Shown one piece after another: positions 43,577 to 53,539 of a DNA stretch of 64,000 bases. The stretch's first letter is position 1. Each line of letters begins with the position of its first letter. Made by a program: the position numbers and the translations under genes. Below the pieces are notes generated by a model. That model was not told where the DNA came from and searched no databases. It saw nothing but the letters and a program-made list of their open reading frames with translations. The stretch spans positions 4,103,501 to 4,167,500 of the forward strand of contig NZ_CP048286.1 of assembly GCF_010365285.1 (NCBI RefSeq). Direction: 5' to 3'. The stretch is from Paenibacillus rhizovicinus (GTDB lineage Bacteria; Bacillota; Bacilli; Paenibacillales; Paenibacillaceae).

Positions 43577-45070
43577 TTACTCCGCCACGCCGTCCTCCAG
43601 CAGCGGCTTCTCCTTCTCCAGGCTGCCGCCGGGCGAGGTTTGCTCCGGTGCAACGGCATATACGGTTGGCTGCGCTTTATACGTATCACGCGAGACCCGG
43701 CTGCTCGATACGGCCTTGCCGTCGACAAGCTTGGAGCGGAACGTTTCTACGATGTAGCCGGACTTGCCGGAAGTCAGCAAAAGCCTGGAACCTGGTTGAA
43801 GCGAGGCGCGCGCCACTTCCTTGACCGACGGCGCAATCGTGCGAATCGTCTTCGACGTAATGGCGTAGCTGACGTTTTTCGGCATCGTACCGAACAGCTT
43901 CACGGTCAACTGCCGGTCTTTCACGGCCGTGCGGATGACCAGCGTTTTGCCTGTCGTGTTCTTGAAGCGGAAATTGATGGCCCCTTCCGCGAAGGTCGCA
44001 TCCTGCCCGAGCGGCAGGTAAGCGACGGGCAATGAATGGTTACGCCGCTCTACTAGTTCGAGTCCCGACCGCAGCACCGCATTGTACAAGGTACTGGAAA
44101 CTTGGCAGATGCCGCCGCCGACGCCTTCGACAAAAGCGCCGTTCAGAATGACCGGTGCCGCGCGGTAACCGTAATGTTCGTTCGTGGCCGAGACGACTTT
44201 GCCGTAGTCGAACACTTCGCCCGGCGCAAGCGTCCACCCATTCAGCGTGCGGGCGGTCATCTCAACGTTATACGCGCGTCCGGTGCCGCTCGTTCTGAAG
44301 GTTGTCGTGAACGAAGCGATCATCCGGTCGACGCCCTCGGCTTTCAGTCGATCGAGCGTGACCGAAGGATGAACGACTTTCAGCTCCACTTGGATGCTGA
44401 CCGGCTTCATGGCGCTGCTCCAGCCGCGGCCAATGGCTTGTTCCACCGCCTGCACCGCCTGCTTGAACATCTTGTCCGTGTCCAGACGGTAGGCATCCTT
44501 ATGGGCGGCGTATGCGATCTGATCGTCGTCTGTAATCGTCCGCTTCGCATTGACAGGATCTCCGGCATCGAGATAGCCCCACTCGCTCCGCATCTGCTTG
44601 ACGAACTGTGCCTGATTCCAGTTCGCGCTGACGCTTAACCGCTCGGGGAAATGCCATCGGGCTTTCGCGCGTTCCAGCACGCTCCCGTTGCCTAACGTAC
44701 CAAGCGCCGCTGCGGCTGCACGGGCGTCGACGGATAGGCCGAGCTGGGCCAGCGTCCACGATTTCGGCTTGGTGCCGGGAGGTCCGCCTTTCACGGTCAG
44801 CCGCAGCTGCTCCAAGGCCGCTTGGCGATTCGTGATTTTCTGTTTGGCCTCGGCTATGTTCAGGCTGCCGAGATCGACAACCGCTTCGCTTTTGAGCGGG
44901 ATCATGCCTTTCCCCGAACTTGTGCCGTCAAGTGCCAGAGACAGCTTCTCGGGTACCGTTTTCTGCGATGCATACACCCAAATGCCGCCCCAGCCGGCGG
45001 AGAACAGCAGCAGACACAGGACGAGCAGCGTCCAAGTGAGATGGATCCATTTGATTTTCACTTCACTCAA
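43577..45070 (-). CDS. VanW-family membrane-anchored protein
   Basis: 497-aa protein with one N-terminal membrane segment (LTWTLLVLCLLLFSAGWGGI, residues about 12-31), placing the rest outside the cell. A peptidoglycan-binding-like region (residues about 90-260) leads to the VanW domain: APGEVFDYGKVVSATNEHYG, VEGVGGGICQVSSTLYNAVL with its cysteine, and ERRNHSLPVAYLPLGQDATF. A G5-like beta domain follows. Function is unproven; the family is tied to cell wall and, in a few cases, vancomycin resistance clusters, but no van genes are near. Convergent with argH. Confidence 0.85.
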   Translation of the reverse strand: MSEVKIKWIHLTWTLLVLCLLLFSAGWGGIWVYASQKTVPEKLSLALDGTSSGKGMIPLKSEAVVDLGSLNIAEAKQKITNRQAALEQLRLTVKGGPPGTKPKSWTLAQLGLSVDARAAAAALGTLGNGSVLERAKARWHFPERLSVSANWNQAQFVKQMRSEWGYLDAGDPVNAKRTITDDDQIAYAAHKDAYRLDTDKMFKQAVQAVEQAIGRGWSSAMKPVSIQVELKVVHPSVTLDRLKAEGVDRMIASFTTTFRTSGTGRAYNVEMTARTLNGWTLAPGEVFDYGKVVSATNEHYGYRAAPVILNGAFVEGVGGGICQVSSTLYNAVLRSGLELVERRNHSLPVAYLPLGQDATFAEGAINFRFKNTTGKTLVIRTAVKDRQLTVKLFGTMPKNVSYAITSKTIRTIAPSVKEVARASLQPGSRLLLTSGKSGYIVETFRSKLVDGKAVSSSRVSRDTYKAQPTVYAVAPEQTSPGGSLEKEKPLLEDGVAE

Positions 45071-45385
45071 CTCCTTGAACTATAGGAATGGATAAGGTTC
45101 ACCTCATGTTTAAGCTTATATTTCTGCGGAATAGACGCGCCGCGCTCGCCTAAGAAGAACACGGTCTTAGAAGCGATTCGTACATGTATATGCAGAGCCA
45201 GGCTGTTTTTTGCTAACAAGCTGTCAAGCTAGCGGATTTGTCGAAAAATATATGCCTTTATACACGCAATTCGCCAAAAGACATTCATGAGAATTATGAA
45301 AAATGCAGAATGTGGGACTTTCGTAGAGGATTTAACACCCTTATGTCGAATATAGCAAAGCTGACTATCTACAGGATGTGATATT
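45071..45385. other. gene-free region between the VanW gene and ftsE
   Basis: 315 bases between divergent genes, so both promoters should lie here. TTGTCG near 45239 with TATACA 15 bases on, and a minus-strand TTGACA near 45226, are seen, but neither has a convincing partner element. No open frame or strong hairpin was found. Confidence 0.45.
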
Positions 45386-46072
45386 GTGATCGAGCTTCAA
45401 GACATATGGAAAACGTACGCCGACGGAACCCATGCCCTGCGCGGGGTTTCCGTTCTTATAGAACGCAATGAGTTCGTTTATTTAGTCGGTCCTTCCGGAG
45501 CCGGGAAGTCGACCTTCATGAAATTGATTTATCGCGAGGAAATTCCGACTAAAGGCCAAATCTCCGTGAACGGTTTCAACATCGGCAAGCTGAAGCCGCG
45601 CAAGATCCCGTTTGTCCGCCGCAACATCGGCGTTATTTTTCAAGATTACCGCCTGCTGCCGAAGCTGACCGTCTATGAGAATATCGCTTTCGCGATGGAA
45701 GTCATCGAGGCGCCCAAACGCATCATTAAGAAACGGACGTTGGAGGTGCTCGATCTTGTCGGACTGCGAGGCAAGCACGCCAGTCTCCCGCAGCAGCTGT
45801 CCGGCGGCGAGCAGCAGCGGGTCGCCATCGCGCGCGCCATCGTCAACAATCCTTCCGTCATCGTGGCGGACGAACCGACGGGCAACCTCGATCCCGAAAC
45901 CTCCTGGGGCATCATGAACCTGCTGGAAGAGATCAATTTCCGCGGCACGACCATCATCATGGCTACGCATAACAAAGAAATCGTCAATACGCTCCGCAAA
46001 CGCGTCATCGCGATCGAGAACGGTTCGATCGTGCGCGACGAATTGAGAGGAGAGTACGGTTATGAAAATTAG
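45386..46072 (+). CDS. ftsE: FtsE, cell-division ABC ATPase
   Basis: ATPase of the FtsEX complex, which activates peptidoglycan hydrolases rather than moving a substrate. The 228-aa protein has Walker A GPSGAGKS, Q-loop region VIFQDYRLLPKLTV, signature LSGGEQQRVAIARAIV and Walker B VIVADEPTGNLDPE. Start is GTG at 45386 behind AGGATGTGAT. It overlaps ftsX by 11 bases. Confidence 0.96.
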   Translation: MIELQDIWKTYADGTHALRGVSVLIERNEFVYLVGPSGAGKSTFMKLIYREEIPTKGQISVNGFNIGKLKPRKIPFVRRNIGVIFQDYRLLPKLTVYENIAFAMEVIEAPKRIIKKRTLEVLDLVGLRGKHASLPQQLSGGEQQRVAIARAIVNNPSVIVADEPTGNLDPETSWGIMNLLEEINFRGTTIIMATHNKEIVNTLRKRVIAIENGSIVRDELRGEYGYEN

Positions 46073-46979
46073 CACCCTGCTGCGCCATCTGCGGGAGGGC
46101 GTCAAGAATGTGGTACGCAACGGATGGATGACCTTCGCCTCCGTGAGCTCCATCGTCATCTCGCTGTTTATTCTCGGCGTTTTCCTGCTGCTTGCGCTCA
46201 ACGTCAATAATTTGGCCGATCAGATCGAAAGTCAGGTTCAAATCCGCGTGTACCTGCAGCTGAACACGCCGGAAGCCAAGATTTCCGAACTGAAGAATGC
46301 GATCGGCAACATCCCCGAAGTGAAGAAGGTAGCTTTCGTTTCCAAGGAACAAGGGCTGGAGGATTTGCGCACCAGCATCGGCGCGGACGGTTCGGAGCTG
46401 CTTGAAGGCTATGACAAGACCAACAATCCGCTGCCCGATTCGTTCACGGTCGACGTGTTCGATCCGCAGAATATTGCTTACGCCGCGAAGAAAATCGACG
46501 CGATCGGCAGTTCGGACGAGAGCAAGCCGATCACGAGCGTGAAATACGGGAAAGGGACGGTCGAGACGCTGTTCAAAGTGACGAACGCCGTCCGCAATAT
46601 CGGTCTCGTCATCGTCGTCGGTCTGGCGTTGACCGCGATGTTCCTGATCTCCAATACGATCAAAATGACGATTCTGGCGCGTCGCCGCGAAATCGGCATC
46701 ATGAAGCTCGTCGGCGCGACGAACAATTTTATCCGCTGGCCGTTCTTTATCGAAGGCGCGCTAATCGGCATCCTGGGTTCAGCCATCACGATCGTACTGC
46801 TGTTGTTCGGCTATTCGCAGCTGGTGGATGCCTCCCAGTTCGAGCTCGGCCTCATGATGATCAAGCTGGTGACGCTGCAGGATGCGGGATTCACCGTTTC
46901 CTCCATTACGCTGGCGCTCGGCACGCTGATCGGAATATGGGGAAGCACGTTATCCGTTCGGAAATATTTGAAAGTGTAG
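46062..46979 (+). CDS. ftsX: FtsX, cell-division ABC permease
   Basis: 305-aa membrane partner of FtsE. One N-terminal membrane helix (SSIVISLFILGVFLLLALNV), an extracellular loop of about 110 residues that contacts the hydrolase, then three helices (GLVIVVGLALTAMFLISNTI, GALIGILGSAITIVLLLFGY, LGTLIGIWGSTL). The coupling helix ARRREIGIMKLVGATNNFIR is typical. The start lies inside ftsE, preceded by GAGAGGAGAG. Confidence 0.95.
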   Translation: MKISTLLRHLREGVKNVVRNGWMTFASVSSIVISLFILGVFLLLALNVNNLADQIESQVQIRVYLQLNTPEAKISELKNAIGNIPEVKKVAFVSKEQGLEDLRTSIGADGSELLEGYDKTNNPLPDSFTVDVFDPQNIAYAAKKIDAIGSSDESKPITSVKYGKGTVETLFKVTNAVRNIGLVIVVGLALTAMFLISNTIKMTILARRREIGIMKLVGATNNFIRWPFFIEGALIGILGSAITIVLLLFGYSQLVDASQFELGLMMIKLVTLQDAGFTVSSITLALGTLIGIWGSTLSVRKYLKV

Positions 46980-46991
46980 GTGACTGTGAAC

Positions 46992-48167
46992 GTGAAGAAA
47001 GGACTATTGGTTCTCGCGATCATCGTTTTGGCGGGATACATCTTTCAACCAACGCAAGGTCAAGCTTCTTCGCAGCTCGATAAGATCAATAAGGAGCTTG
47101 CCGAAGTCCGCAAGGAGATGAGCGCGGCCACGCATAACCGCAATCAGGCGGATAAGGACAAGGAAAGCGTTTTGGCCATGAAAGATCAGACGGCGAAATC
47201 CGTGACGGAGATCGTGTCCCAAATCAATGAAGTCGGCACGCAGCTGAATACGGTGCAATCGCAAATCGACGCGAAGGAAGCGCAGGCCAGACAGGCTGGC
47301 GCGGATCTGGAAGCGGCTGAGGAGCGGATCAAGACGCAGGATAAGCTGCTGCAATCGCGTATTCGCCTCATGTACACGAACGGCATCGTATCCTACCTGG
47401 ACGTACTGCTCAGCGCTTCGAGCTTCAGCGATTTTCTCGATCGGATGGATTCGCTCTCATCCATCCTTGGACAGGACCGCGATATATTGGATGGGCGCAA
47501 GGTAGATAAGGTGCTGGTCGCAGAGAAGAAACAAGAAGTCGAGCAATCGCTGGCTGAAGTGAAAACGATGTACGGCAAGCTGGCAGACTACAAGGCTCTT
47601 CTGAAAGACAAGGAACAGCAGAAAGAAGTCATGGTACAGAAATATAAAAGCCAGGCGGACGATCTCGACGAAATCAGCGAGGAGCAGGAAGAACTGCTCA
47701 TTCAGCTGGCGAAGAAAGTATCCGATCTGGAAGCGAAGAAGAAAACGATCAAAGTGTATTACAACCCCGGCGGCAAGCTGGGCATGCCGCTTCAGGCCAG
47801 CTGGCGGCTCAGCTCCCCGTTCGGCTACCGAACGCATCCGATTTATGGCGTGCGCAGGCTGCATACCGGCATGGATATGGCGGTTCCGAAAGGGACTCCG
47901 ATCTACGCGGCGGAATCCGGCGTCGTCCTAGTTGCCCAATGGTCGAACGGTTACGGCAACTGCGTCATCATTGATCACGGCGGCGGTTTATGGACGGTTT
48001 ACGGTCATATCCGCGACGGCGGCATTATGGTTAAAGAGGGACAGTCGGTCAAACGCGGCGACAAGATTGCGGAAGTCGGCAGTACGGGCGATTCCACGGG
48101 CAACCATCTCCACTTCGAAGTCCGTCTGAATCAGAAAGCCGTCAATCCGGCGCCTTATCTCAAATAA
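46992..48167 (+). CDS. EnvC/CwlO-like M23 peptidoglycan hydrolase
   Basis: 391-aa exported protein: signal peptide (LLVLAIIVLAGYIF), a long coiled coil (residues about 25-240) and a C-terminal M23 domain with zinc ligands in RRLHTGMDMAVPKGTPIYAA and GNHLHFEVRLNQ. The coiled coil plus hydrolase and the place right after ftsX point to an FtsEX-controlled hydrolase like CwlO or PcsB. GTGs at 46980, 46986 and 46992 are possible starts; only the last has room after AGGTGA. Confidence 0.9.
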   Translation: MKKGLLVLAIIVLAGYIFQPTQGQASSQLDKINKELAEVRKEMSAATHNRNQADKDKESVLAMKDQTAKSVTEIVSQINEVGTQLNTVQSQIDAKEAQARQAGADLEAAEERIKTQDKLLQSRIRLMYTNGIVSYLDVLLSASSFSDFLDRMDSLSSILGQDRDILDGRKVDKVLVAEKKQEVEQSLAEVKTMYGKLADYKALLKDKEQQKEVMVQKYKSQADDLDEISEEQEELLIQLAKKVSDLEAKKKTIKVYYNPGGKLGMPLQASWRLSSPFGYRTHPIYGVRRLHTGMDMAVPKGTPIYAAESGVVLVAQWSNGYGNCVIIDHGGGLWTVYGHIRDGGIMVKEGQSVKRGDKIAEVGSTGDSTGNHLHFEVRLNQKAVNPAPYLK

Positions 48168-48173
48168 ATAGCG

Positions 48174-48242
48174 GGCAAGGGGCAGGCAAGCCCCTTGCCG
48201 ATACGACGATGCCGCACCCGATCACAAATAATTGGGTGCGGC
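48174..48242 (+). terminator. two hairpins between the M23 gene and ctpA
   Basis: GGCAAGGGGC/GCCCCTTGCC (48174-48199) and GCCGCACCC/GGGTGCGGC (48211-48242). Both are strong stems but neither has a good T-run, so termination may be partial or the hairpins may protect mRNA ends. Confidence 0.5.
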
Positions 48243-48311
48243 TTGTCATATACTAGGAAAGTTGGGAATATTGCTGCCGGCTGAACTGCCGGCTTATGAA
48301 GGGGTGTTGAC

Positions 48312-49781
48312 GTGCAGTTTAAAGGACGAACAGTGGCGGCGTTTATTTTGCTTACGATGGCAGCCTCCGTACTGGTCACGCTGACGGTCGCGGATCGATT
48401 TATCGCCTTCGGAAGCGAAGGGACGACGACAAGAGCGGCGTCATCGGCATCGTCCGGACAATACGGGCTCAATGAGAAAGAGCTTCGCAAACTAAATACC
48501 GTGCTCGGATTAATCGAGACGAAATATTTCCGCGACGTGGACCGGGTGAAGGTACTGGACGGTGCGGTGAACGGCATGATGGGCGCGCTAGGCGACCCGT
48601 ATTCGGTGTATATGGAGAAGAGCGTTGCCAAGCAGTTCTCCGAGACGATCGAAGGCTCGTTCACGGGCATCGGCGCGGGCGTGCAAATCAAGGATGGCAA
48701 AATCACCGTGGAATCGGCGATCAAAGGCTCTCCCGCGGAGCGCGCGGGCGTCATGCCGAACGATGTCCTCCTGTCGGTGAACGGCGAGAAGCTGTCCGGC
48801 TTGTCCTTGAACGACGCCGTGGCGAAGATTCGCGGGCCGAAAGGCTCGAAGGTCAAACTGCTCATTCAACGGTCCGGTATGAACCAGCCGCTGCAGTTGA
48901 CCATCGTCCGCGACGATATCGATTACGAGACCGTCTATGCGCACTTGCGCGACGACGGCATCGGCGTGATAGAAATCCGTCAATTCTCGCTGAACACGGG
49001 AGACCGTTTCGCCGAAGAGTTGGACAAACTGGAAAAGCAGCATATGAAGGCGCTCATTATAGACGTGAGGGGCAATCCCGGCGGCGTGCTGCCCGTTGTT
49101 GTGTCCGTCGCTCAGCCGTTCGTGCCGAAGGGCAAGACGATCGTGCAAGTCGAAGATAAGAACGGCCACCGGGAGAAAACCGCTTCGAACGGACCGGGCA
49201 AGCAGTACCCCGTCGCGGTGTTGATCAACAAAGGCAGCGCAAGCGCCTCCGAGGTGCTGGCCGGTGCGCTCAAGGAAGAAGCCAATGCCGTGCTCGTCGG
49301 CGAAACGTCGTTCGGCAAAGGGACGGTGCAGGTCAGCTACGACAAGCAGCTGGCGGACGGCAGCATGATCAAGATGACGATCGCGAAATGGCTGACCCCG
49401 CTTGGCAACTGGGTGCACGAGAAGGGGCTGAAGCCGGACGTTGCGGTACAACCGCCGGATTATTACACGGCAGCGCGCATGTCCAAGACGACAACACTGA
49501 TGCCGAACACGATCAGCGAGGATACGAAGAGCCTCCAGGTCATGCTGACGGGCTTGGGCTATAAGATCGACCGCAAGGACGGTTATTATAGCACGGCTAC
49601 GGCGGACAGCGTGCGTTTGTTCCAGCAGAAGGCAGGCTTGTCCATGACCGGCAATGCGGACAAAGCGACGGCCGAGAAGGTCGAGGAGCAGCTGATCGCG
49701 AAGATTCGCGACGAGAAGAGCGATGCGCAGCTGCAGAAGGCCGTCAGCGTTTTGCAAGCCAAGCTGGGGAATGTAAAATAA
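48312..49781 (+). CDS. ctpA: carboxy-terminal processing protease, S41 family
   Basis: 489-aa exported serine protease. One N-terminal membrane anchor (TVAAFILLTMAASVLVTLTV), a PDZ domain (GIGAGVQIKDGKITVESAIK, GSPAERAGVMPNDVLLSVNG), the S41 catalytic domain with Ser in NKGSASASEVLAGALKEE and Lys in ETSFGKGTVQVSY, and a C-terminal peptidoglycan-binding domain (SLQVMLTGLGYKIDRKDGYY). The start is GTG behind AGGGGTG. B. subtilis has ctpB at the same site. Confidence 0.93.
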   Translation: MQFKGRTVAAFILLTMAASVLVTLTVADRFIAFGSEGTTTRAASSASSGQYGLNEKELRKLNTVLGLIETKYFRDVDRVKVLDGAVNGMMGALGDPYSVYMEKSVAKQFSETIEGSFTGIGAGVQIKDGKITVESAIKGSPAERAGVMPNDVLLSVNGEKLSGLSLNDAVAKIRGPKGSKVKLLIQRSGMNQPLQLTIVRDDIDYETVYAHLRDDGIGVIEIRQFSLNTGDRFAEELDKLEKQHMKALIIDVRGNPGGVLPVVVSVAQPFVPKGKTIVQVEDKNGHREKTASNGPGKQYPVAVLINKGSASASEVLAGALKEEANAVLVGETSFGKGTVQVSYDKQLADGSMIKMTIAKWLTPLGNWVHEKGLKPDVAVQPPDYYTAARMSKTTTLMPNTISEDTKSLQVMLTGLGYKIDRKDGYYSTATADSVRLFQQKAGLSMTGNADKATAEKVEEQLIAKIRDEKSDAQLQKAVSVLQAKLGNVK

Positions 49782-49816
49782 AACCAGCAGGGATTAGGAA
49801 GCCGATGTCGAATAAG

Positions 49817-49864
49817 AAGAAGGTTAGTATTCCGTTGATTTCGGGATACGGCCTTCTTTTTTTT
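49817..49864 (+). terminator. ctpA terminator
   Basis: AAGAAGG pairs with CCTTCTT, with an inner TATTCC/GGGATA stem, followed by a run of eight T's. Confidence 0.75.
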
Positions 49865-49890
49865 GCCATGAACGCTCGGAGGTGAAAGGA

Positions 49891-51189
49891 TTGGAAGCGG
49901 CTACGGATTTGCTTCGATTGGCGGGATCGGCGGCGCTTGGGCTGCTGCTGTCCCCGTTCTACTATATTGGCGTGTTGCTCATCATGCTGCAATATTTTCG
50001 CCAGACGCGGCTGGAGCGCAAACTGTTCCATGTGCGCCTTCACGCTTGGCCGAATCAACTTGCCCGAACGATGCTCGCGGGACTCGTTGTCGGTGTATTG
50101 ATTACGTTGATCGGCTTGTTTCTTGGAGTCACGGTTAACGGCGAGGCGGTGCTCTGGCTATGGGGCGCAGCTGTCGTGCTGCTGCTCGTGCGCGTGCGTT
50201 ATCTATGCTTCGCCTACAGCGCAGGGATGCTCGGCCTGCTGCAATGGGGGCTTGGCTGGTCATCGCTCGACGGCCGGGGCGATTGGATCGGAACCGCTGT
50301 CCGTTCGATCGGCGGATTGGATATACCGGGCCTGCTCGTGCTCGTGGCGCTGATGCATATCGCCGAAGGTTTGCTGGTGCGCTGGCAAGGCGCGCGATTT
50401 GCAAGCCCGCTGTTTCTGGAAGGCAAGCGGGGCAAGCTTGTCGGCGGCTACATGCTGCAAGGGTATTGGCCTGTGCCGATGCTGCTGCTTGTGCCGGCTG
50501 CCGCGGGCGGCGGCGGCGTTGACCTGCCGTGGTCGCTGCTGCTAGGCGGCGGATCGGCTTGGAGCCATGGCGTGACGATGATCGGGTTCCCGATGATGAT
50601 CGGTTTCACGGAGCTCACGCGGACCATGCTGCCCGGCGCGAAGGCCCGCAGCGCCTCGAAAGCGCTGCTGCTCTACGGTCTTGCCGTCGGCGTCGTGGCC
50701 GTTGCGGCATCCTACTGGTCGCCGCTAATGTTGGCGGCCGCGCTGTGCGCGCTGCTGTTTCACGAGGCGCTTGTCGCGGTCAGCTACTACAAGGAAGACG
50801 CGAACACATCGCTCTATGTGCACGATGGCCGCGGCTTGCGAATCCTGGCTGTCATTCCGGGTACGCCGGCAGAGGCAATGGGCCTGCAGGCCGGAGAAAT
50901 CATTCAGAAGGTTAACGGCGCGCTAGTGAGGTCGAAAGAAGAGCTGCATGCCGCGCTGCATATTAACTCGGCTTTCTGCAAACTGGAAGCGATTAACCTG
51001 GAGGGGCATGTGAAATTCGTGCAGCGCGCCCGCTATGCCGGTGAGCACCATCAGCTTGGCGTCGTGCTGTCGCCGGACGATCAAGCCGGATTTTACGCCG
51101 CCGCGTCTCCGGCATCGCTGTTCGACTTGCTTCGCAAGCGGACGGCCAAGAGCCGCAGCCGTTCGACGTCGGCATCTTCCTCTTTATAA
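49891..51189 (+). CDS. minJ: MinJ-like polytopic PDZ protein
   Basis: 432-aa membrane protein with about eight hydrophobic segments in residues 1-300 (LGLLLSPFYYIGVLLIML, GLVVGVLITLIGLFLGV, LLLYGLAVGVVAVAASYW) and a C-terminal PDZ domain (LRILAVIPGTPAEAMGLQAG, EIIQKVNGALVRSKEELHAA). This layout, and the position between ctp and uvrB, match MinJ, which bridges DivIVA and MinD at the division site. A GTG at 49882 is in frame but lies in the binding site; GGAGG precedes TTG at 49891 by 8 bases, so TTG is preferred. Confidence 0.8.
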   Translation: MEAATDLLRLAGSAALGLLLSPFYYIGVLLIMLQYFRQTRLERKLFHVRLHAWPNQLARTMLAGLVVGVLITLIGLFLGVTVNGEAVLWLWGAAVVLLLVRVRYLCFAYSAGMLGLLQWGLGWSSLDGRGDWIGTAVRSIGGLDIPGLLVLVALMHIAEGLLVRWQGARFASPLFLEGKRGKLVGGYMLQGYWPVPMLLLVPAAAGGGGVDLPWSLLLGGGSAWSHGVTMIGFPMMIGFTELTRTMLPGAKARSASKALLLYGLAVGVVAVAASYWSPLMLAAALCALLFHEALVAVSYYKEDANTSLYVHDGRGLRILAVIPGTPAEAMGLQAGEIIQKVNGALVRSKEELHAALHINSAFCKLEAINLEGHVKFVQRARYAGEHHQLGVVLSPDDQAGFYAAASPASLFDLLRKRTAKSRSRSTSASSSL

Positions 51190-51202
51190 GCTCGATTCGG
51201 AT

Positions 51203-51242
51203 CCCCCGGTTGAAGTCGCTCCCGACTTCACGGGGGTTTTTC
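51203..51242 (+). terminator. minJ terminator
   Basis: CCCCC (51203-51207) and GGGGG (51232-51236) flank a TGAAGTCG/CGACTTCA stem; T's follow directly. Confidence 0.9.
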
Positions 51243-51289
51243 TATGCCGAAAACGAAGCAAGCCTGCTCTTGGAAAGATGAACCGCTCA

Positions 51290-51342
51290 TTGCAACGTCA
51301 AAGGGAACACGGTATAATATACGAGAATGGGAACACATATTC
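51290..51342 (+). promoter_or_regulatory. uvrBA promoter with possible LexA box
   Basis: TTGCAA (51290-51295), 17 bases, TATAAT (51313-51318). GAACACATATTC at 51331-51342, just past the expected start point, is one base from the Bacillus LexA/DinR box GAAC-N4-GTTC. uvrB is an SOS gene in B. subtilis, which supports the reading. Confidence 0.55.
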
Positions 51343-51370
51343 TTATGCGAGTCCATCTTTCAAGGGGATG

Positions 51371-51412
51371 AGCGCCTAGGCCTCAGCGGCCTTGTTTACA
51401 AGGCGCTTTCTT
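51371..51412 (+). promoter_or_regulatory. hairpin in the uvrB leader
   Basis: AGCGCCT (51371-51377) pairs with AGGCGCT (51401-51407), enclosing AGGCC/GGCCT, followed by TTCTTA. It lies in a leader of about 190 bases and could be an attenuator; the T-run is poor. Confidence 0.35.
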
Positions 51413-51512
51413 ATGTGTAAATTACAACTCTCGTCTATTTTTTCGAGGCATTTTGGGCATACAAGCTAATAGGGATTTCATAGAAGACATAGGATCGGGG
51501 TGTAGCGAATTT

Positions 51513-53516
51513 ATGGTTGAACAGCAAGAACAGGGCGGGCGCTTCGTGTTGAAATCGGATTATACGCCGCAAGGCGATCAGCCGGAGGCGATCCGTCATC
51601 TCGTGAACGGCGTGGAAGCAGGCACGATGCATCAGACGCTGCTGGGCGCGACCGGGACGGGGAAGACGTACACGATCGCCAATACGATCGAGAAGCTGAA
51701 CCGCCCGACGCTCGTCATTGCGCATAACAAGACGCTGGCGGCGCAGCTTTGCAGCGAGTTTAAGGAATTTTTCCCGGACAACGCGGTCTCTTATTTCGTC
51801 AGCTATTATGATTATTATCAACCTGAAGCCTACATCCCGTCCTCCGATACGTTTATCGAGAAGGATTCCAGCATCAACGACGAGATCGATAAACTCCGTC
51901 ACTCCGCGACAAGTTCGTTGTTCGAACGGCGGGACGTCATCATCGTCGCAAGCGTGTCCTGCATTTACGGCCTCGGTTCCCCGATCGAATACGGGAAGCT
52001 CGTTCTGAGCCTGCGCGTCGGCATGGAGAAGTCGCGGGACGCGATTTTGCACAAGTTGGTCGACATTCAATACCAGCGCAACGATATCAGTTTCACGCGC
52101 GGTACGTTTCGCGTCCGCGGTGACATCATCGAGATCTTCCCTGTAGCCAATAACGAGCGCGCGATGCGCGTGGAATTGTTCGGAGACGAGATCGAGCGCA
52201 TCACCGAAATCGACGTGCTGACCGGCGAAATCATCGGCGAACGCGACCATGTCGCGATTTTCCCGGCCTCTCACTTCGTAACGCATGAAGATACGATGAA
52301 GGTCGCCATCAAGAATATCGAACGGGAGCTGGAGGAGCGGCTTGCGGAGCTGCGCGATAACGGGAAGCTGCTGGAAGCGCAGCGGCTGGAGCAGCGGACG
52401 CGCTACGACCTGGAGATGATGCAGGAGATGGGCTTCTGCAGCGGAATCGAGAACTACTCCGGACCTTTGACGTTCCGCGAGCGGGGAGCGACGCCGTATA
52501 CGCTGATGGATTATTTTCCCGACGATATGCTGATCGTCATCGACGAGTCCCACGTGACCCTTCCGCAGATCCGCGCCATGTACAATGGGGACCGCGCGCG
52601 GAAGGAAGTGCTCGTGGACCATGGCTTCCGGCTGCCGTCCGCCATGGACAACCGGCCGCTTCGTTTCGAGGAGTTCGAGGCGAAGGTGAAGCAAGCCATT
52701 TACGTTTCGGCTACGCCGGGTCCCTACGAATTGGAGCATTGCCCTGACATGATTCAACAGATCATCCGTCCGACAGGACTGCTTGATCCGATCGTCGAAG
52801 TGCGCAAGACGAAGGGACAGATCGACGACCTGCTTATCGAGATTCGCGACCGGATCGCCAAGGATGAACGTGTTCTGGTCACGACGCTGACGAAGAAGAT
52901 GTCGGAAGATCTGACGGACTACTTGAAGGATGTCGGCATTAAAGTGCGTTATTTGCATTCCGATATCAAGACGCTGGAGCGTTTGGCGATCTTGCGCGAT
53001 TTGCGGATCGGAACATTCCATGTGCTCGTCGGGATTAACCTGCTTCGGGAAGGCTTGGATTTGCCGGAAGTTTCGCTCGTGGCCATTCTTGATGCGGATA
53101 AGGAAGGCTTCCTTCGTTCGGAGCGTTCCTTGATTCAAACGATGGGCCGTGCGGCGCGTAACTCCGAGGGCCGGGTTATCATGTATGCGGACCGGCATAC
53201 GGACTCCATGAACACCGCGATTGGCGAGACGGAACGCCGTCGTGCCATTCAGATTGCTTATAATGAGAAGCATGGCATAACCCCGCAGACGATCCGCAAG
53301 AAAGTGCATGACGTTATCGAGGCAACGAAGGCCGCCGAGCAGAAGAGCGATTATTTGACGGGTGTCGGCGTCGACAAGATGTCGAAGAAAGAGCGCCAGT
53401 CATTGCTGCAGCGTCTGGAAGCGGAGATGAAGGAAGCGGCCAAGAGCCTGCAGTTCGAACGTGCGGCGGAGCTTCGCGACGCGCTGCTTGAGCTTAAAGC
53501 GGAGTTGGGCCTGTAG
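51513..53516 (+). CDS. uvrB: UvrABC system protein B
   Basis: Damage-verifying helicase-like subunit of nucleotide excision repair. The 667-aa protein has Walker [14 protein letters not shown], the damage-probing hairpin [18 protein letters not shown], helicase motif [21 protein letters not shown], and the C-terminal UVR motif [20 protein letters not shown] that binds UvrC. The frame is open to 51453, but ATG 51513 behind GGGGTG gives the normal length. uvrA follows after 23 bases. Confidence 0.97.
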   Translation: MVEQQEQGGRFVLKSDYTPQGDQPEAIRHLVNGVEAGTMHQTLLGATGTGKTYTIANTIEKLNRPTLVIAHNKTLAAQLCSEFKEFFPDNAVSYFVSYYDYYQPEAYIPSSDTFIEKDSSINDEIDKLRHSATSSLFERRDVIIVASVSCIYGLGSPIEYGKLVLSLRVGMEKSRDAILHKLVDIQYQRNDISFTRGTFRVRGDIIEIFPVANNERAMRVELFGDEIERITEIDVLTGEIIGERDHVAIFPASHFVTHEDTMKVAIKNIERELEERLAELRDNGKLLEAQRLEQRTRYDLEMMQEMGFCSGIENYSGPLTFRERGATPYTLMDYFPDDMLIVIDESHVTLPQIRAMYNGDRARKEVLVDHGFRLPSAMDNRPLRFEEFEAKVKQAIYVSATPGPYELEHCPDMIQQIIRPTGLLDPIVEVRKTKGQIDDLLIEIRDRIAKDERVLVTTLTKKMSEDLTDYLKDVGIKVRYLHSDIKTLERLAILRDLRIGTFHVLVGINLLREGLDLPEVSLVAILDADKEGFLRSERSLIQTMGRAARNSEGRVIMYADRHTDSMNTAIGETERRRAIQIAYNEKHGITPQTIRKKVHDVIEATKAAEQKSDYLTGVGVDKMSKKERQSLLQRLEAEMKEAAKSLQFERAAELRDALLELKAELGL

Positions 53517-53539
53517 GCCGGGAGGAGAGGTAACACAAA

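Noticed and set aside
43343..43757. Plus-strand frames after argH.
   Set aside because: They cross the argH terminator and the 3' end of the VanW gene, and their content is low-complexity.
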